In this document: positions 8,530 to 16,989 of the stretch, one piece after another
Layout of the letters: every line of letters begins with the position of its first letter
How positions within the stretch are numbered: position 1 is the first letter of the stretch
DNA from: Consotaella aegiceratis
GTDB lineage: Bacteria > Pseudomonadota > Alphaproteobacteria > Rhizobiales > Rhizobiaceae
Assembly: GCF_036541425.1 (NCBI RefSeq)
Contig: NZ_JAZHFT010000006.1
Coordinates: 62,001-126,000 of the forward strand
Direction of reading: 5' to 3'
Length of the DNA stretch: 64,000 nt
Program-made: the position numbers and the translations under genes
The notes under the pieces: generated by a model
Seen by the model: only the letters and a program-made list of their open reading frames with translations
Told to the model about the DNA's origin: nothing
Databases searched by the model: none

Positions 8530-9689
8530 TGTCGCTTGCCCCCCAGACCGAACCGACGCCGGAAACGGAGGATTTCCACGACGCCGACGGCCTGCTCGTC
8601 GATCTCGCGCCCGACGTCCGTTCGCTCAGCTTCAGCGGCCTGGTCTGGCGCCGCTTCCGGCGCAACAAGGTGGGCATGACCGGCGCCGCCCTGGTGTTCC
8701 TGCTGCTCTTCACCGCGATCTTCGCCGATTTCCTGTCGCCCTACGATCCGAGCGCCCGCAATCGCGACGCCATCTACCAGCCGCCGCAGGCACCCCATTT
8801 CTTCTCCGACGACGGGTTTCAGTTGGTCCCCTATACCCATCCGGTGTCGATCGAGCTCGATCCCGAGACCTTTCTCTTGGTGCCGACCGTCGACACCGGG
8901 ACACGCTGCACCCCCGAGTTCCTCGGCCACGGCTGGCGCTACGAGTTTCTGGGGCTGACCATGGATCGGCATCTGTTGACCGCCTCGCCCTCCTGTCCAT
9001 GGTTCCTGCTCGGCACCGACCGCGACGGTCGCGACATGCTGTCCCGCCTCGTCGTCGGCAGCCAACTGACGCTGACGATGGCGGCGATCGTCGTCACCAT
9101 CGCGGTGCTGATCGGCACGACGATCGGCATCATCTCTGGCTATTTCGGCGGCCAGGTCGATCATTGGCTGCAGCGCGTCGTGGAATTCATCCTCGCCCTG
9201 CCGGAGCTGCCGCTTTACTTCGCGCTGGTGGTGGTGATCCCTCGCCAGGCCGATCCGATCGCCGTGTTCTTCGCGCTCGCCGGCATTCTGTCCGTCATCA
9301 AATGGGCGCAGCTCGCCCGCGAGGTGCGCGGCAAGACGATGTCGGTGGTTCGCCTGGACTACATCACCGCCGCCGAGGCGCTGGGCGTGCGCACCCCACG
9401 GCTGATCCGCCGGCATATCCTGCCCAACGTGCTCAGCCACGTCATCGTCGCCACCACGCTGATGATCCCGACCGTGATCCTGCTCGAGAGCTTCCTGTCG
9501 TTTCTCGGCATCGGCGTGCGCGCTCCGCTGGTCTCCTGGGGTCTGCTCCTCAACGCCGCACAGGATCTCCAGAACCTCGGTTCTTATCCATGGGTGCTGA
9601 GCCCGGTCGGCACGATCCTGGTGGCGGTGCTCGGCTTCAACATGCTGGGTGACGCGCTGCGCGATGCCATAGATCCGTACAATTCGTGA
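8529..9689 (+). CDS. ABC transporter permease, OppC/DppC type with long periplasmic insert (agp operon)
   Basis: A 386-residue permease, longer than the roughly 300 residues usual for DppC proteins. After the first membrane segment (about residues 53-75) comes a long outward-facing segment up to about residue 155 before GTDRDGRDMLSRLVVGSQ. The EAA loop near LDYITAAEALGVRTPRLIRR contacts the ATPase. Its start ATG overlaps the stop of the preceding permease by one base. The insert may help dock the unusually large binding protein; that is inference. Confidence 0.9.
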   Translation: MSLAPQTEPTPETEDFHDADGLLVDLAPDVRSLSFSGLVWRRFRRNKVGMTGAALVFLLLFTAIFADFLSPYDPSARNRDAIYQPPQAPHFFSDDGFQLVPYTHPVSIELDPETFLLVPTVDTGTRCTPEFLGHGWRYEFLGLTMDRHLLTASPSCPWFLLGTDRDGRDMLSRLVVGSQLTLTMAAIVVTIAVLIGTTIGIISGYFGGQVDHWLQRVVEFILALPELPLYFALVVVIPRQADPIAVFFALAGILSVIKWAQLAREVRGKTMSVVRLDYITAAEALGVRTPRLIRRHILPNVLSHVIVATTLMIPTVILLESFLSFLGIGVRAPLVSWGLLLNAAQDLQNLGSYPWVLSPVGTILVAVLGFNMLGDALRDAIDPYNS

Positions 9690-9697
9690 GGACGACG

Positions 9698-11320
9698 ATG
9701 AGCCAATCGGCCGACCAGCCTCTTCTGTCCGTCCAGGACCTGTCGGTGACGTTCAAGCTGCAGGACCAGACCGTGCGCGCCGTCGACGGCGTATCGTTCC
9801 ACGTGAAACAGGGCGAGACGCTGGCGATCGTCGGCGAGTCGGGTTCCGGCAAGTCGGTCAGCGCCCGCGCCATCATGAAGCTTCTGCCCCGCACCGCCGA
9901 GATCGGCCGGGACAGCCGCATCCTGTTTGCCGGCACACGCATCGACACGCACCGCGACAAGCAGATGCTGGCTATCCGCGGCAACCGCATCGCGATGATC
10001 TTCCAAGAGCCGATGTCGTCGCTGAACCCGATCTACAGGATCGGCAGCCAGCTTGCCGAAACGATCATGCTGCACCAGCGGCTGACCAAGAAGCAGGCCC
10101 TGGCGCGCGCCCTCGACCTGTTGAAGCAGGTGCGCATTCCCGAGCCGGAGGCCCGGCTGGAGCAATATCCGCATCAGCTGTCGGGAGGGCAGCGCCAGCG
10201 CGTGATGATCGCCATGGCGATCGCCAACGAGCAGGAACTGCTCATCGCCGACGAGCCGACCACGGCCCTCGACGTCACGGTCCAGGCCGAGATCCTGAAG
10301 CTCATCCGCCAGCTTCAGGACGACTACCGCATGGGTGTCATCCTGATCACCCACGACCTCACCATCGTCGAAAAGGTCACCGACCGCGTCGCCGTCATGC
10401 GGCTCGGCAAGATCGTCGAGACCAACACGACGCCGGCTCTCTTCAAAGCGCCGCGGCACGGCTACACCCGCAAGCTGATCGCCTCGGAACCGCACGGTAT
10501 GCCCGACCCCATTCAGCCGGACGCACCCATCCTCCTGAAGACCGACAAGCTGCGCGTCGTCTACAATCTGTCCTGGGGCGGCTTCTTCAAGCGCCAGACC
10601 AGCGAACTGACCGCCGTCAACGACATCGATGTTCACGTGCGGCGCGGTGAGACGCTGGGCATCGTCGGCGAGTCGGGCTCCGGCAAGTCGACGCTGGGCA
10701 AGGCGATCCTGCGGCTCGTCCACAATGACGGCGGAACGATCGCCTTCGAAGACGACCGGCTGGAGAAAAAGACCAAGGCGGAGATGCGGCCCTACCGCTC
10801 GCATCTGCAGATCGTTTTCCAGGACCCGTTCTCCTCGCTCAATCCACGCCTGTCGGTGCGCGACACGATCGAGGAGGGGCTGATCGTCAACGGTATCGGC
10901 GAGGGAGCGAAGGACCGGCTGGCGCGGGTGCGCCAGGCGCTGTCCGACGTCGGGCTCGATCCCAATGTGCTCAACCGCTATCCGCACGAGTTCTCCGGCG
11001 GGCAGCGGCAGAGGATCGCCATTGCTCGCGCGGTCGCGCTGCAGCCGGAGTTCATCCTGCTCGACGAACCGACGTCGGCGCTCGATCTGTCCGTCCAGGC
11101 CCAGATCATCGAGCTCCTGCGCGGCCTGCAGAGCCGCTACGGCCTGACCTATCTCTTCATCAGCCACGACCTGAAGGTAGTTCGCGCGCTCTGCCATCGC
11201 ATCGTCGTCATGTCCCAAGGCCAAGTCGTCGAAGCCGGCGACACGGCGGACGTGATGGACCATCCTCAACAGGACTACACACGGCGGCTCATCCGTGCGG
11301 CGATCGAGGTTCAGGCCTGA
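9698..11320 (+). CDS. fused double ATPase of the agp-like ABC transporter (DppD-DppF fusion)
   Basis: This 540-residue protein carries two complete ABC ATPase domains in one chain, replacing the separate OppD and OppF subunits. Each half has a Walker A motif GESGSGKS, an ABC signature (QLSGGQRQR in the first, EFSGGQRQR in the second), a Walker B ending DEPTTALD or DEPTSALD, and a switch histidine in ITHD or ISHD. It powers the importer formed by the two preceding permeases. ATG 9698 was chosen over GTG 9686 because a GAGG site lies seven bases before it. A parS-like 16-mer lies inside the coding sequence at 9795-9810. Confidence 0.92.
   Translation: MSQSADQPLLSVQDLSVTFKLQDQTVRAVDGVSFHVKQGETLAIVGESGSGKSVSARAIMKLLPRTAEIGRDSRILFAGTRIDTHRDKQMLAIRGNRIAMIFQEPMSSLNPIYRIGSQLAETIMLHQRLTKKQALARALDLLKQVRIPEPEARLEQYPHQLSGGQRQRVMIAMAIANEQELLIADEPTTALDVTVQAEILKLIRQLQDDYRMGVILITHDLTIVEKVTDRVAVMRLGKIVETNTTPALFKAPRHGYTRKLIASEPHGMPDPIQPDAPILLKTDKLRVVYNLSWGGFFKRQTSELTAVNDIDVHVRRGETLGIVGESGSGKSTLGKAILRLVHNDGGTIAFEDDRLEKKTKAEMRPYRSHLQIVFQDPFSSLNPRLSVRDTIEEGLIVNGIGEGAKDRLARVRQALSDVGLDPNVLNRYPHEFSGGQRQRIAIARAVALQPEFILLDEPTSALDLSVQAQIIELLRGLQSRYGLTYLFISHDLKVVRALCHRIVVMSQGQVVEAGDTADVMDHPQQDYTRRLIRAAIEVQA
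9795..9810. other. parS: parS-like ParB binding site (15 of 16)
   Basis: The word CGTTCCACGTGAAACA matches the bacterial parS consensus TGTTNCACGTGAAACA at every position except the first. It sits inside the fused ATPase gene, where the same bases encode part of the common phrase FHVKQGE, so codon constraint could explain part of the match. It is about 21 kb from the putative origin. ParB, encoded at 18089-19027, would nucleate here if the site is real. Confidence 0.55.
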
Positions 11321-11377
11321 GACCCGCCACAATGACGCCCGCCGCCTCCCAAGCTCTTCTCAATAAGGCATAGGCCC

Positions 11378-12691
11378 ATGACCAAGATTGCCATGATCGG
11401 CGCCGGCTCCACGGTATTCATGAAGAACCTCCTCGGCGACATGCTGCAGGAGCCGCTGCTGGCGAACACCACGGTGGCGCTCATGGACATCGACGAGCAT
11501 CGTCTGGAGACCTCCAAGCTCGTCGCCCAGAAGGTGGCCGAAGCGGTCGGTGCGCGGCCGATAATCGAGGCGACGACCGACCGTCGCCAGGCGCTTGACG
11601 GCGCCGACTACGTCGTCCTGATGATCCAGGTGGCCGGCTACAAGCCCGGCACCGTCACCGATTTCGAGATTCCGAAGAAATACGGCTTGCGCCAGACCAT
11701 CGCCGACACGCTCGGCATCGGCGGCATCATGCGCGGCCTGCGCACCGCCCCGGTGCTGATCGAGATCGCCAAGGAGATGCGAGAGCTCTGCCCCAACGCG
11801 CTGATGCTGCAATACGTCAACCCGATGGCGATGAACTGCTGGGCGCTGTCGCGGTTCGTACCCGAAGTACGCACCGTCGGCCTTTGCCATTCGGTGCAGG
11901 GCACCGCCGAGCAGCTCGCCACGGATATCGGCGTGCCGATCGAGGAGATCCGCTATTTCTGCGCCGGCATCAATCACATGGCGTTTTATCTGAAGTTCGA
12001 GCGTCAACGCGCCGACGGGACGACGGAAGACCTCTATCCGAAGATCCGCCAGGTCTACGACGACGGCCGCGTGCCCGATTGGAACCGCGTGCGCTACGAG
12101 GTTCTGCGCCACTTCAATTATTTCGTCACCGAATCGTCCGAGCATTTCTCGGAATATGTGCCCTGGTTCATCAAACGGACGAAGCCCGAGCTGATCGATC
12201 GCTTCAACATCCCGCTCGACGAATACATCCGCCGCTGCGAGGAGCAGATCGCCAAGTGGAACAGCCAGGAACAGGCGCTGCTCTCGGGCGGCGCGCTCGA
12301 GATCAAGCGCACCCACGAATATGCCGCGCGCATCGTCGTGGCCGAGCTCACCGGCAAGCCGACGGTGATCAACGGCAACGTCGCCAATGACGGATTGATC
12401 GAGAACCTGCCGTACGGCGCCTGCGTCGAGGTCCCCTGCCTCATCGACCACAATGGCATTCAGCCGATCCGCGTCGGCAAGCTGCCGGTTGAACTCGCCG
12501 CGCTGATGCAGACCAACGTCAACGTCCAGGCGCTCGTCGTGGAAGCCTTGGAAAGCGGGCGGCGCGATCACGTCAAGCAAGCGGCCATGCTCGATCCGCA
12601 CACGGCGGCGGAGCTGTCGATGGAGGAAATCGCCAACCTGGTCGACGATCTCATCGCCGCTCACAAGGGCTGGCTGCCGATGCTGAAGTAG
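11378..12691 (+). CDS. melA: alpha-galactosidase MelA (glycoside hydrolase family 4)
   Basis: A 437-residue GH4 enzyme that closely follows E. coli MelA along its length: IGAGSTVFMKNLLGD at the NAD-binding end, QYVNPMAMN, the alpha-galactosidase motif CHSV at residues 170-173 within GLCHSVQGTAEQLA, and CAGINHMAFYL with His200. It hydrolyses alpha-galactosides such as melibiose by the NAD+/metal-dependent redox-elimination mechanism of the family. It is the last gene of the operon that starts at 3759, and pairs with the agp-like transporter as in rhizobia. The cytoplasmic location fits uptake of intact oligosaccharides. Confidence 0.93.
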   Translation: MTKIAMIGAGSTVFMKNLLGDMLQEPLLANTTVALMDIDEHRLETSKLVAQKVAEAVGARPIIEATTDRRQALDGADYVVLMIQVAGYKPGTVTDFEIPKKYGLRQTIADTLGIGGIMRGLRTAPVLIEIAKEMRELCPNALMLQYVNPMAMNCWALSRFVPEVRTVGLCHSVQGTAEQLATDIGVPIEEIRYFCAGINHMAFYLKFERQRADGTTEDLYPKIRQVYDDGRVPDWNRVRYEVLRHFNYFVTESSEHFSEYVPWFIKRTKPELIDRFNIPLDEYIRRCEEQIAKWNSQEQALLSGGALEIKRTHEYAARIVVAELTGKPTVINGNVANDGLIENLPYGACVEVPCLIDHNGIQPIRVGKLPVELAALMQTNVNVQALVVEALESGRRDHVKQAAMLDPHTAAELSMEEIANLVDDLIAAHKGWLPMLK

Positions 12692-12718
12692 ACGGGACCG
12701 TCAAAGCCCAGGCATGGC

Positions 12719-12739
12719 TCCTCGCGCTCCGCGCGAGGA
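12719..12739 (+). repeat. strong hairpin after melA (REP-like)
   Basis: The arms TCCTCGCG and CGCGAGGA pair perfectly over eight bases around a five-base loop, 28 bases after the melA stop. There is no T-tract, so it looks more like a 3' mRNA-stabilising or dispersed palindromic element than a terminator. Words of the type CTCGCG...CGCGAGGATGACG occur as dispersed intergenic palindromes in alphaproteobacteria; this copy is the only one I noticed in the window. Confidence 0.5.
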
Positions 12740-12808
12740 TGACGATCTCCATACAGGGGCGCGCGCGAACGGATTTTCGCGGCGGCCAGCATCAGAGTCG
12801 GGAGAGAC

Positions 12809-12840
12809 CCGGCCTCCGGAAAGGGCCGGCTTCTTCCTTT
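12809..12840 (+). terminator. probable intrinsic terminator of the melA operon
   Basis: CCGGCCT at 12809-12815 pairs with GGGCCGG at 12823-12829 (one G-U pair) around a seven-base loop, followed by the pyrimidine-rich run CTTCTTCCTTT. It lies between melA and the convergent YggS-family gene. Confidence 0.55.
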
Positions 12841-12871
12841 CGGCACCGAATCAAAAGGCGCTTAGTCCAAT

Positions 12872-13543
12872 TCACCCGTAGTCGCGCACGCCAAAAATCG
12901 CCGAGCCGACCCGCACGCTGGTGGCCCCGAAGGCGATCGCCGTTTCGAAGTCGCCCGACATGCCCATCGACAGCTTCTCGACGCCCGCCTCCTCGGCGAG
13001 CTTGGCGAGAAGCGCGAAATGGGGTCCCGGGGCCTGATCGAAGGGCGGAATGCACATCAACCCTTCGATGGCGAGACCATGCTCGGTACGGCATCGCTCG
13101 ACGAAGGCGACCGCATCGCCCGGCATGATGCCCGCCTTCTGCGGCTCCTCGCCGATGTTCACCTGGACATAGAGCCTGGGACGCCGCCCCTGCTTGGCCA
13201 TCTCGGCGGCGATCGTCCCGGCGATCTTGTCGCGGTCGATCGATTCGATGACGTCGAACAGCGCCACGGCATCGGCGCTCTTGTTCGACTGCAGCGGCCC
13301 GATAAGACGCAACTCGACGTCGTCAAAGCGCTCCTTCAGCGCCGGCCACTTGCCCTTGGCCTCCTGCACCTTGTTCTCGCCGAAGACACGCTGGCCGGCC
13401 TCGAGCACCGGCAGGATCGCCTCCGCATCGAAGGTCTTGGAGACCGCCACCAACTGAACGGAGCCGGCCGTCCGCTTGGCTGCCTCGACGGCCTCGTCGA
13501 TCCGCGCCTTGACGTCGGCCAGACCCTGGACGGCAGTTTCCAT
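12872..13543 (-). CDS. YggS-family pyridoxal phosphate homeostasis protein
   Basis: A 223-residue single-domain PLP-binding protein (YggS/PROSC/YBL036C family). The PLP lysine lies in LVAVSKTF, and the family motifs FGENKVQEAKGKW, LIGPLQSNK, and LSMGMSGDFETAIAFG with VRVGSAIFG at the C-terminus are present. Members buffer free PLP and affect amino-acid homeostasis rather than catalysing a known reaction. It is divergent from leuS, with a 133-base gap. Confidence 0.93.
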   Translation of the reverse strand: METAVQGLADVKARIDEAVEAAKRTAGSVQLVAVSKTFDAEAILPVLEAGQRVFGENKVQEAKGKWPALKERFDDVELRLIGPLQSNKSADAVALFDVIESIDRDKIAGTIAAEMAKQGRRPRLYVQVNIGEEPQKAGIMPGDAVAFVERCRTEHGLAIEGLMCIPPFDQAPGPHFALLAKLAEEAGVEKLSMGMSGDFETAIAFGATSVRVGSAIFGVRDYG

Positions 13544-13676
13544 CTTGTTTCTCCTGCGACGCCGCGCTCATGAGACGCGATCCCATGTTGACGCTTCGCC
13601 TTAAGCCGTGTTGAACACGGAGCCACGATGATGCGGCGCATCGGACTGCGCCGGCTATGTGAAAGACCCGCCAAAC

Positions 13677-16292
13677 ATGGCTAGCGAACGTTACAACCCG
13701 AAAGCAAGCGAGCCGCGCTGGCAGGCAGCCTGGAACGAGGCCAGGCTGTTTGAGACCGACACCGAAGCGCCCGGCCAGAAGTACTACGTCCTGGAGATGT
13801 TTCCATACCCCTCCGGACGCATTCACATGGGTCACGTGCGCAACTACACGATGGGCGACGTGGTCGCGCGCTATCGCCGCGCCAGGGGCTACAACGTGCT
13901 CCATCCGATGGGTTGGGACGCTTTCGGCATGCCGGCCGAGAATGCGGCCATGCAGAACAAGGTCCATCCTCGCGCGTGGACCTACGACAACATCGACACC
14001 ATGCGCCGACAGCTGAAGTCGATGGGTCTGTCGCTCGACTGGAGCAAGGAATTCGCCACCTGCGACGTGGACTACTACCACTGCCAGCAGATGCTGTTCC
14101 TGGATTTCCTGGACAAAGGCCTGGCCTATCGTAAGAAGTCCAAGGTCAACTGGGACCCGGTCGACCAGACCGTGCTCGCCAACGAACAGGTGATCGATGG
14201 TCGCGGCTGGCGCTCGGGCGCGCTGGTGGAAAGCCGCGAGCTGACCCAGTGGTTCTTCAAGATCACCGACTATGCCGAGGACCTGCTTCAAGCGCTGGAC
14301 GAGCTCGACCAGTGGCCGGACAAGGTCCGCCTGATGCAGAAGAACTGGATCGGCAAGTCGGAGGGCCTGTCGCTGCGCTGGCCGCTGGCCTCCGGTACGG
14401 CACCGGCCGGCTTCGACGAGCTGACCGTGTTCACGACGCGGCCGGACACGCTGTTCGGCGCCTCGTTCCTGGCGGTCGCCGCCGACCATCCGTTGGCCCA
14501 GGCCGCCGCCGAAGGAAATCCGGATCTTGCCGCCTTCATCGAGGAATGCCGCCATACCGGCACTTCGGCCGAGGCCATCGAAAAGGCCGAGAAGAAAGGC
14601 TTCGACACCGGCATAAAGGCGGTTCATCCCTTCGACCCGGACTGGACGCTTCCGGTCTACGTCGCCAATTTCGTGCTGATGGAATACGGCACTGGCGCCA
14701 TCTTCGGCTGCCCGGCGCACGATCAGCGCGACCTCGACTTCGCGCGCGCCCACGGCCTGCCGGTGACGCCGGTCGTCCTGCCGCCCGACGCCGAAGCGGC
14801 TAGCTTCACCATCGGAACCGAAGCCTATGTCGGCGACGGCACGATCATCAATTCGCGCTTCCTGGACGGCCTGTCGCCGGCCCAGGGCTTCGAGACCGTG
14901 GCCGACCAACTGACGGCGACCGAACTCGGCGGCAAGCCGCAGGCCGAGCGGCAGGTGAACTATCGCCTGCGTGACTGGGGCATCTCGCGCCAGCGCTATT
15001 GGGGCTGCCCGATCCCGGTTCTGCATTGCGAAAGCTGCGGCGTCGTGCCGGAGGCACGCGCGAACCTGCCGGTCAAGCTGCCAGACGACATCGACTTCGA
15101 GAAGCCGGGCAACCCGCTCGACCGCCATCCGACCTGGCGCAACGCCACCTGCCCGAAGTGCGGCGGGCCGGCCTTGCGCGAAACCGACACGATGGACACC
15201 TTCGTCGATTCCTCCTGGTATCCGAACCGCTTCACGGCGCCTCATGCGCCGACGCCGACGGTGCCGGCGATCGCCGACGCCTGGATGCCGGTCGACCTCT
15301 ATATCGGCGGCATCGAGCACGCGATCCTGCATCTGCTCTATTCGCGCTTCTTCACGCGCGCCATGAAGGCGACCGGACATACCGAGCGCCGGGAACCGTT
15401 CACGGGACTGTTCACCCAGGGCATGGTGGTCCACGAGACCTATCGCGACGGCCGCGAATGGGTGCCGCCGATCGACGTCTCGATCGAGGACATGGACGGC
15501 GTTCGCCGTGCCAAGCGCCTGTCGACCGGCGCCCTCATCGAGATCGGCGCCATCGAGAAGATGTCGAAGTCGAAGAAGAACGTGGTCGACCCCGACGACA
15601 TCATCGCGTCCTACGGCGCCGATACGGCGCGCTTTTTCATGCTGTCCGATTCGCCGCCGGATCGCGACGTGATCTGGACCGAGGCCGGCGTCGAGGGTGC
15701 CCACCGCTTCGTGCAGCGGCTGTGGCGCCTGGTCGCCGACACCGCGCCGAAGCTCAAGGCCGATGCGGGCGACGGTGTAGACGATGCCGTGGCTACGGAT
15801 ATCCGTAAGGCTTCACACCGTGCTGTCGCAGGGGTTGGCGACGATATCGAGCGGCTAGCCTTCAACAAGGCGGTGGCTCGCCTGTACGAATTGGTCAATA
15901 CGCTGGCCGGTCCTCTGGCGGCTCTCGATGCCGACAGCCCATCCGGTCGCCATGCCGCGGCGCGTGAGGCCGTGTCGATGCTGGTGCGTCTGGTGGCGCC
16001 GATGATGCCGCATCTCGCCGAAGAGTGCTGGCGCGCGTCGGGCGAGGACGGCCTGGTTGCCGCCGCGCCGTGGCCCGAGGCCGATCCGGCGCTTCTGAGG
16101 GACGACGCGATCACCTTGCCCGTCCAGATCAACGGCAAGAAGCGCGGCGATCTCACCGTGGCAGCGGATGCGGAAAAGTCGGCTGTGGAGAATTCGGCGT
16201 TGGCTCTCGACTTCGTACGGGAAGCGCTGGCCGGGCGCACGCCGAAACGGGTGGTGGTCGTGCCGGGAAGGATCGTCAATGTCGTCGTTTGA
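13677..16292 (+). CDS. leuS: leucine--tRNA ligase
   Basis: An 871-residue class I aminoacyl-tRNA synthetase. The HIGH-type motif appears as PSGRIHMGHVRNYT, the KMSKS motif as EKMSKSKKNVVDP, and a CP1 editing domain lies between with TTRPDTLFGASF. A zinc-ribbon-like pair of cysteines is seen at LHCESC and CPKC. ATG 13677 (protein starting MASERYNPKASEP) is preferred over GTG 13659 because it matches family starts. The next gene, lptE, overlaps its last 14 bases. Confidence 0.97.
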   Translation: MASERYNPKASEPRWQAAWNEARLFETDTEAPGQKYYVLEMFPYPSGRIHMGHVRNYTMGDVVARYRRARGYNVLHPMGWDAFGMPAENAAMQNKVHPRAWTYDNIDTMRRQLKSMGLSLDWSKEFATCDVDYYHCQQMLFLDFLDKGLAYRKKSKVNWDPVDQTVLANEQVIDGRGWRSGALVESRELTQWFFKITDYAEDLLQALDELDQWPDKVRLMQKNWIGKSEGLSLRWPLASGTAPAGFDELTVFTTRPDTLFGASFLAVAADHPLAQAAAEGNPDLAAFIEECRHTGTSAEAIEKAEKKGFDTGIKAVHPFDPDWTLPVYVANFVLMEYGTGAIFGCPAHDQRDLDFARAHGLPVTPVVLPPDAEAASFTIGTEAYVGDGTIINSRFLDGLSPAQGFETVADQLTATELGGKPQAERQVNYRLRDWGISRQRYWGCPIPVLHCESCGVVPEARANLPVKLPDDIDFEKPGNPLDRHPTWRNATCPKCGGPALRETDTMDTFVDSSWYPNRFTAPHAPTPTVPAIADAWMPVDLYIGGIEHAILHLLYSRFFTRAMKATGHTERREPFTGLFTQGMVVHETYRDGREWVPPIDVSIEDMDGVRRAKRLSTGALIEIGAIEKMSKSKKNVVDPDDIIASYGADTARFFMLSDSPPDRDVIWTEAGVEGAHRFVQRLWRLVADTAPKLKADAGDGVDDAVATDIRKASHRAVAGVGDDIERLAFNKAVARLYELVNTLAGPLAALDADSPSGRHAAAREAVSMLVRLVAPMMPHLAEECWRASGEDGLVAAAPWPEADPALLRDDAITLPVQINGKKRGDLTVAADAEKSAVENSALALDFVREALAGRTPKRVVVVPGRIVNVVV

Positions 16293-16836
16293 GTTCATGA
16301 GTCGGCGAGCCGTTCTCGCCGCCGGCTTCGCTGCTCTCGTGGGGCTGGCCGGCTGTACCAGCGGCCCTCTCTATGGCACCTCGGATAATGGCGTCATGGC
16401 GCCCGGCATGGCGGTGCCCTTGCGTGGCCGCATTGCCGTGGCGCCGGTCGATACCCGCACCTCACAGATCGTCCGCAATCGGCTCATTTTTCTGCTGAAC
16501 GGCGGGCAGGCGGTCGTCGATCCGCTGTACGAGGCGCGTCTCTCCGTGAAAGGTGCCGAAAGCGGCGTTTCCATCGAGGGCGGATCGGGGGTTCCCACCG
16601 CTAAGATCTACAATATGACGGCAACCTATCGTCTGATCCGACTTTCCGACGGCAAGCAGGTCGCTCGTGGCATCCAAAGCGTCATGATCCCTTATGACTT
16701 GCCCAAATCGGGCGGGCGGTCGCAGCGCTTTGCCGCGGAACGGGCCGCCATCGACGCACGCCAACAGGCCGGCGAAGAGGCGGCCGCCAAGGTCGAGCTG
16801 GCGCTTATGGCCGCCATTCGGCGCGAGCAAGGCTGA
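16279..16836 (+). CDS. lptE: LPS assembly lipoprotein LptE
   Basis: A 185-residue outer-membrane lipoprotein precursor with signal RRAVLAAGFAALVGLAGC, where LAGC is the lipobox and Cys26 the lipidated residue. LptE plugs the LptD barrel that inserts lipopolysaccharide into the outer membrane. The weakly conserved body includes PLYGT near the new N-terminus and a YRLIRLSDGKQV strand, and the position between leuS and holA is the standard one for lptE. ATG 16279, overlapping leuS by 14 bases, is preceded by GGAAGGA at good spacing; the later ATG 16297 is not. Confidence 0.85.
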   Translation: MSSFEFMSRRAVLAAGFAALVGLAGCTSGPLYGTSDNGVMAPGMAVPLRGRIAVAPVDTRTSQIVRNRLIFLLNGGQAVVDPLYEARLSVKGAESGVSIEGGSGVPTAKIYNMTATYRLIRLSDGKQVARGIQSVMIPYDLPKSGGRSQRFAAERAAIDARQQAGEEAAAKVELALMAAIRREQG

Positions 16837-16989
16837 CCGGAGCCTCATCCCTGAAACCGAGACTCCTGTCCGGGATCGCGGGCATGCGGGATCTCGCAGT
16901 ATGGAGCGGCGAGGCGTCCGACAGGACTTACGCACGGTGGGTATGCTGTGGGGGCTCCGTTTCCGCGGCGATTTCAATGAGGGCGACCC

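Noticed and set aside
13323..15704. 793-codon open frame on the minus strand
   Set aside because: It lies antisense to leuS, has low-complexity composition rich in Arg, His and Asp, and no recognisable domain. It is an artefact of high GC at third codon positions.
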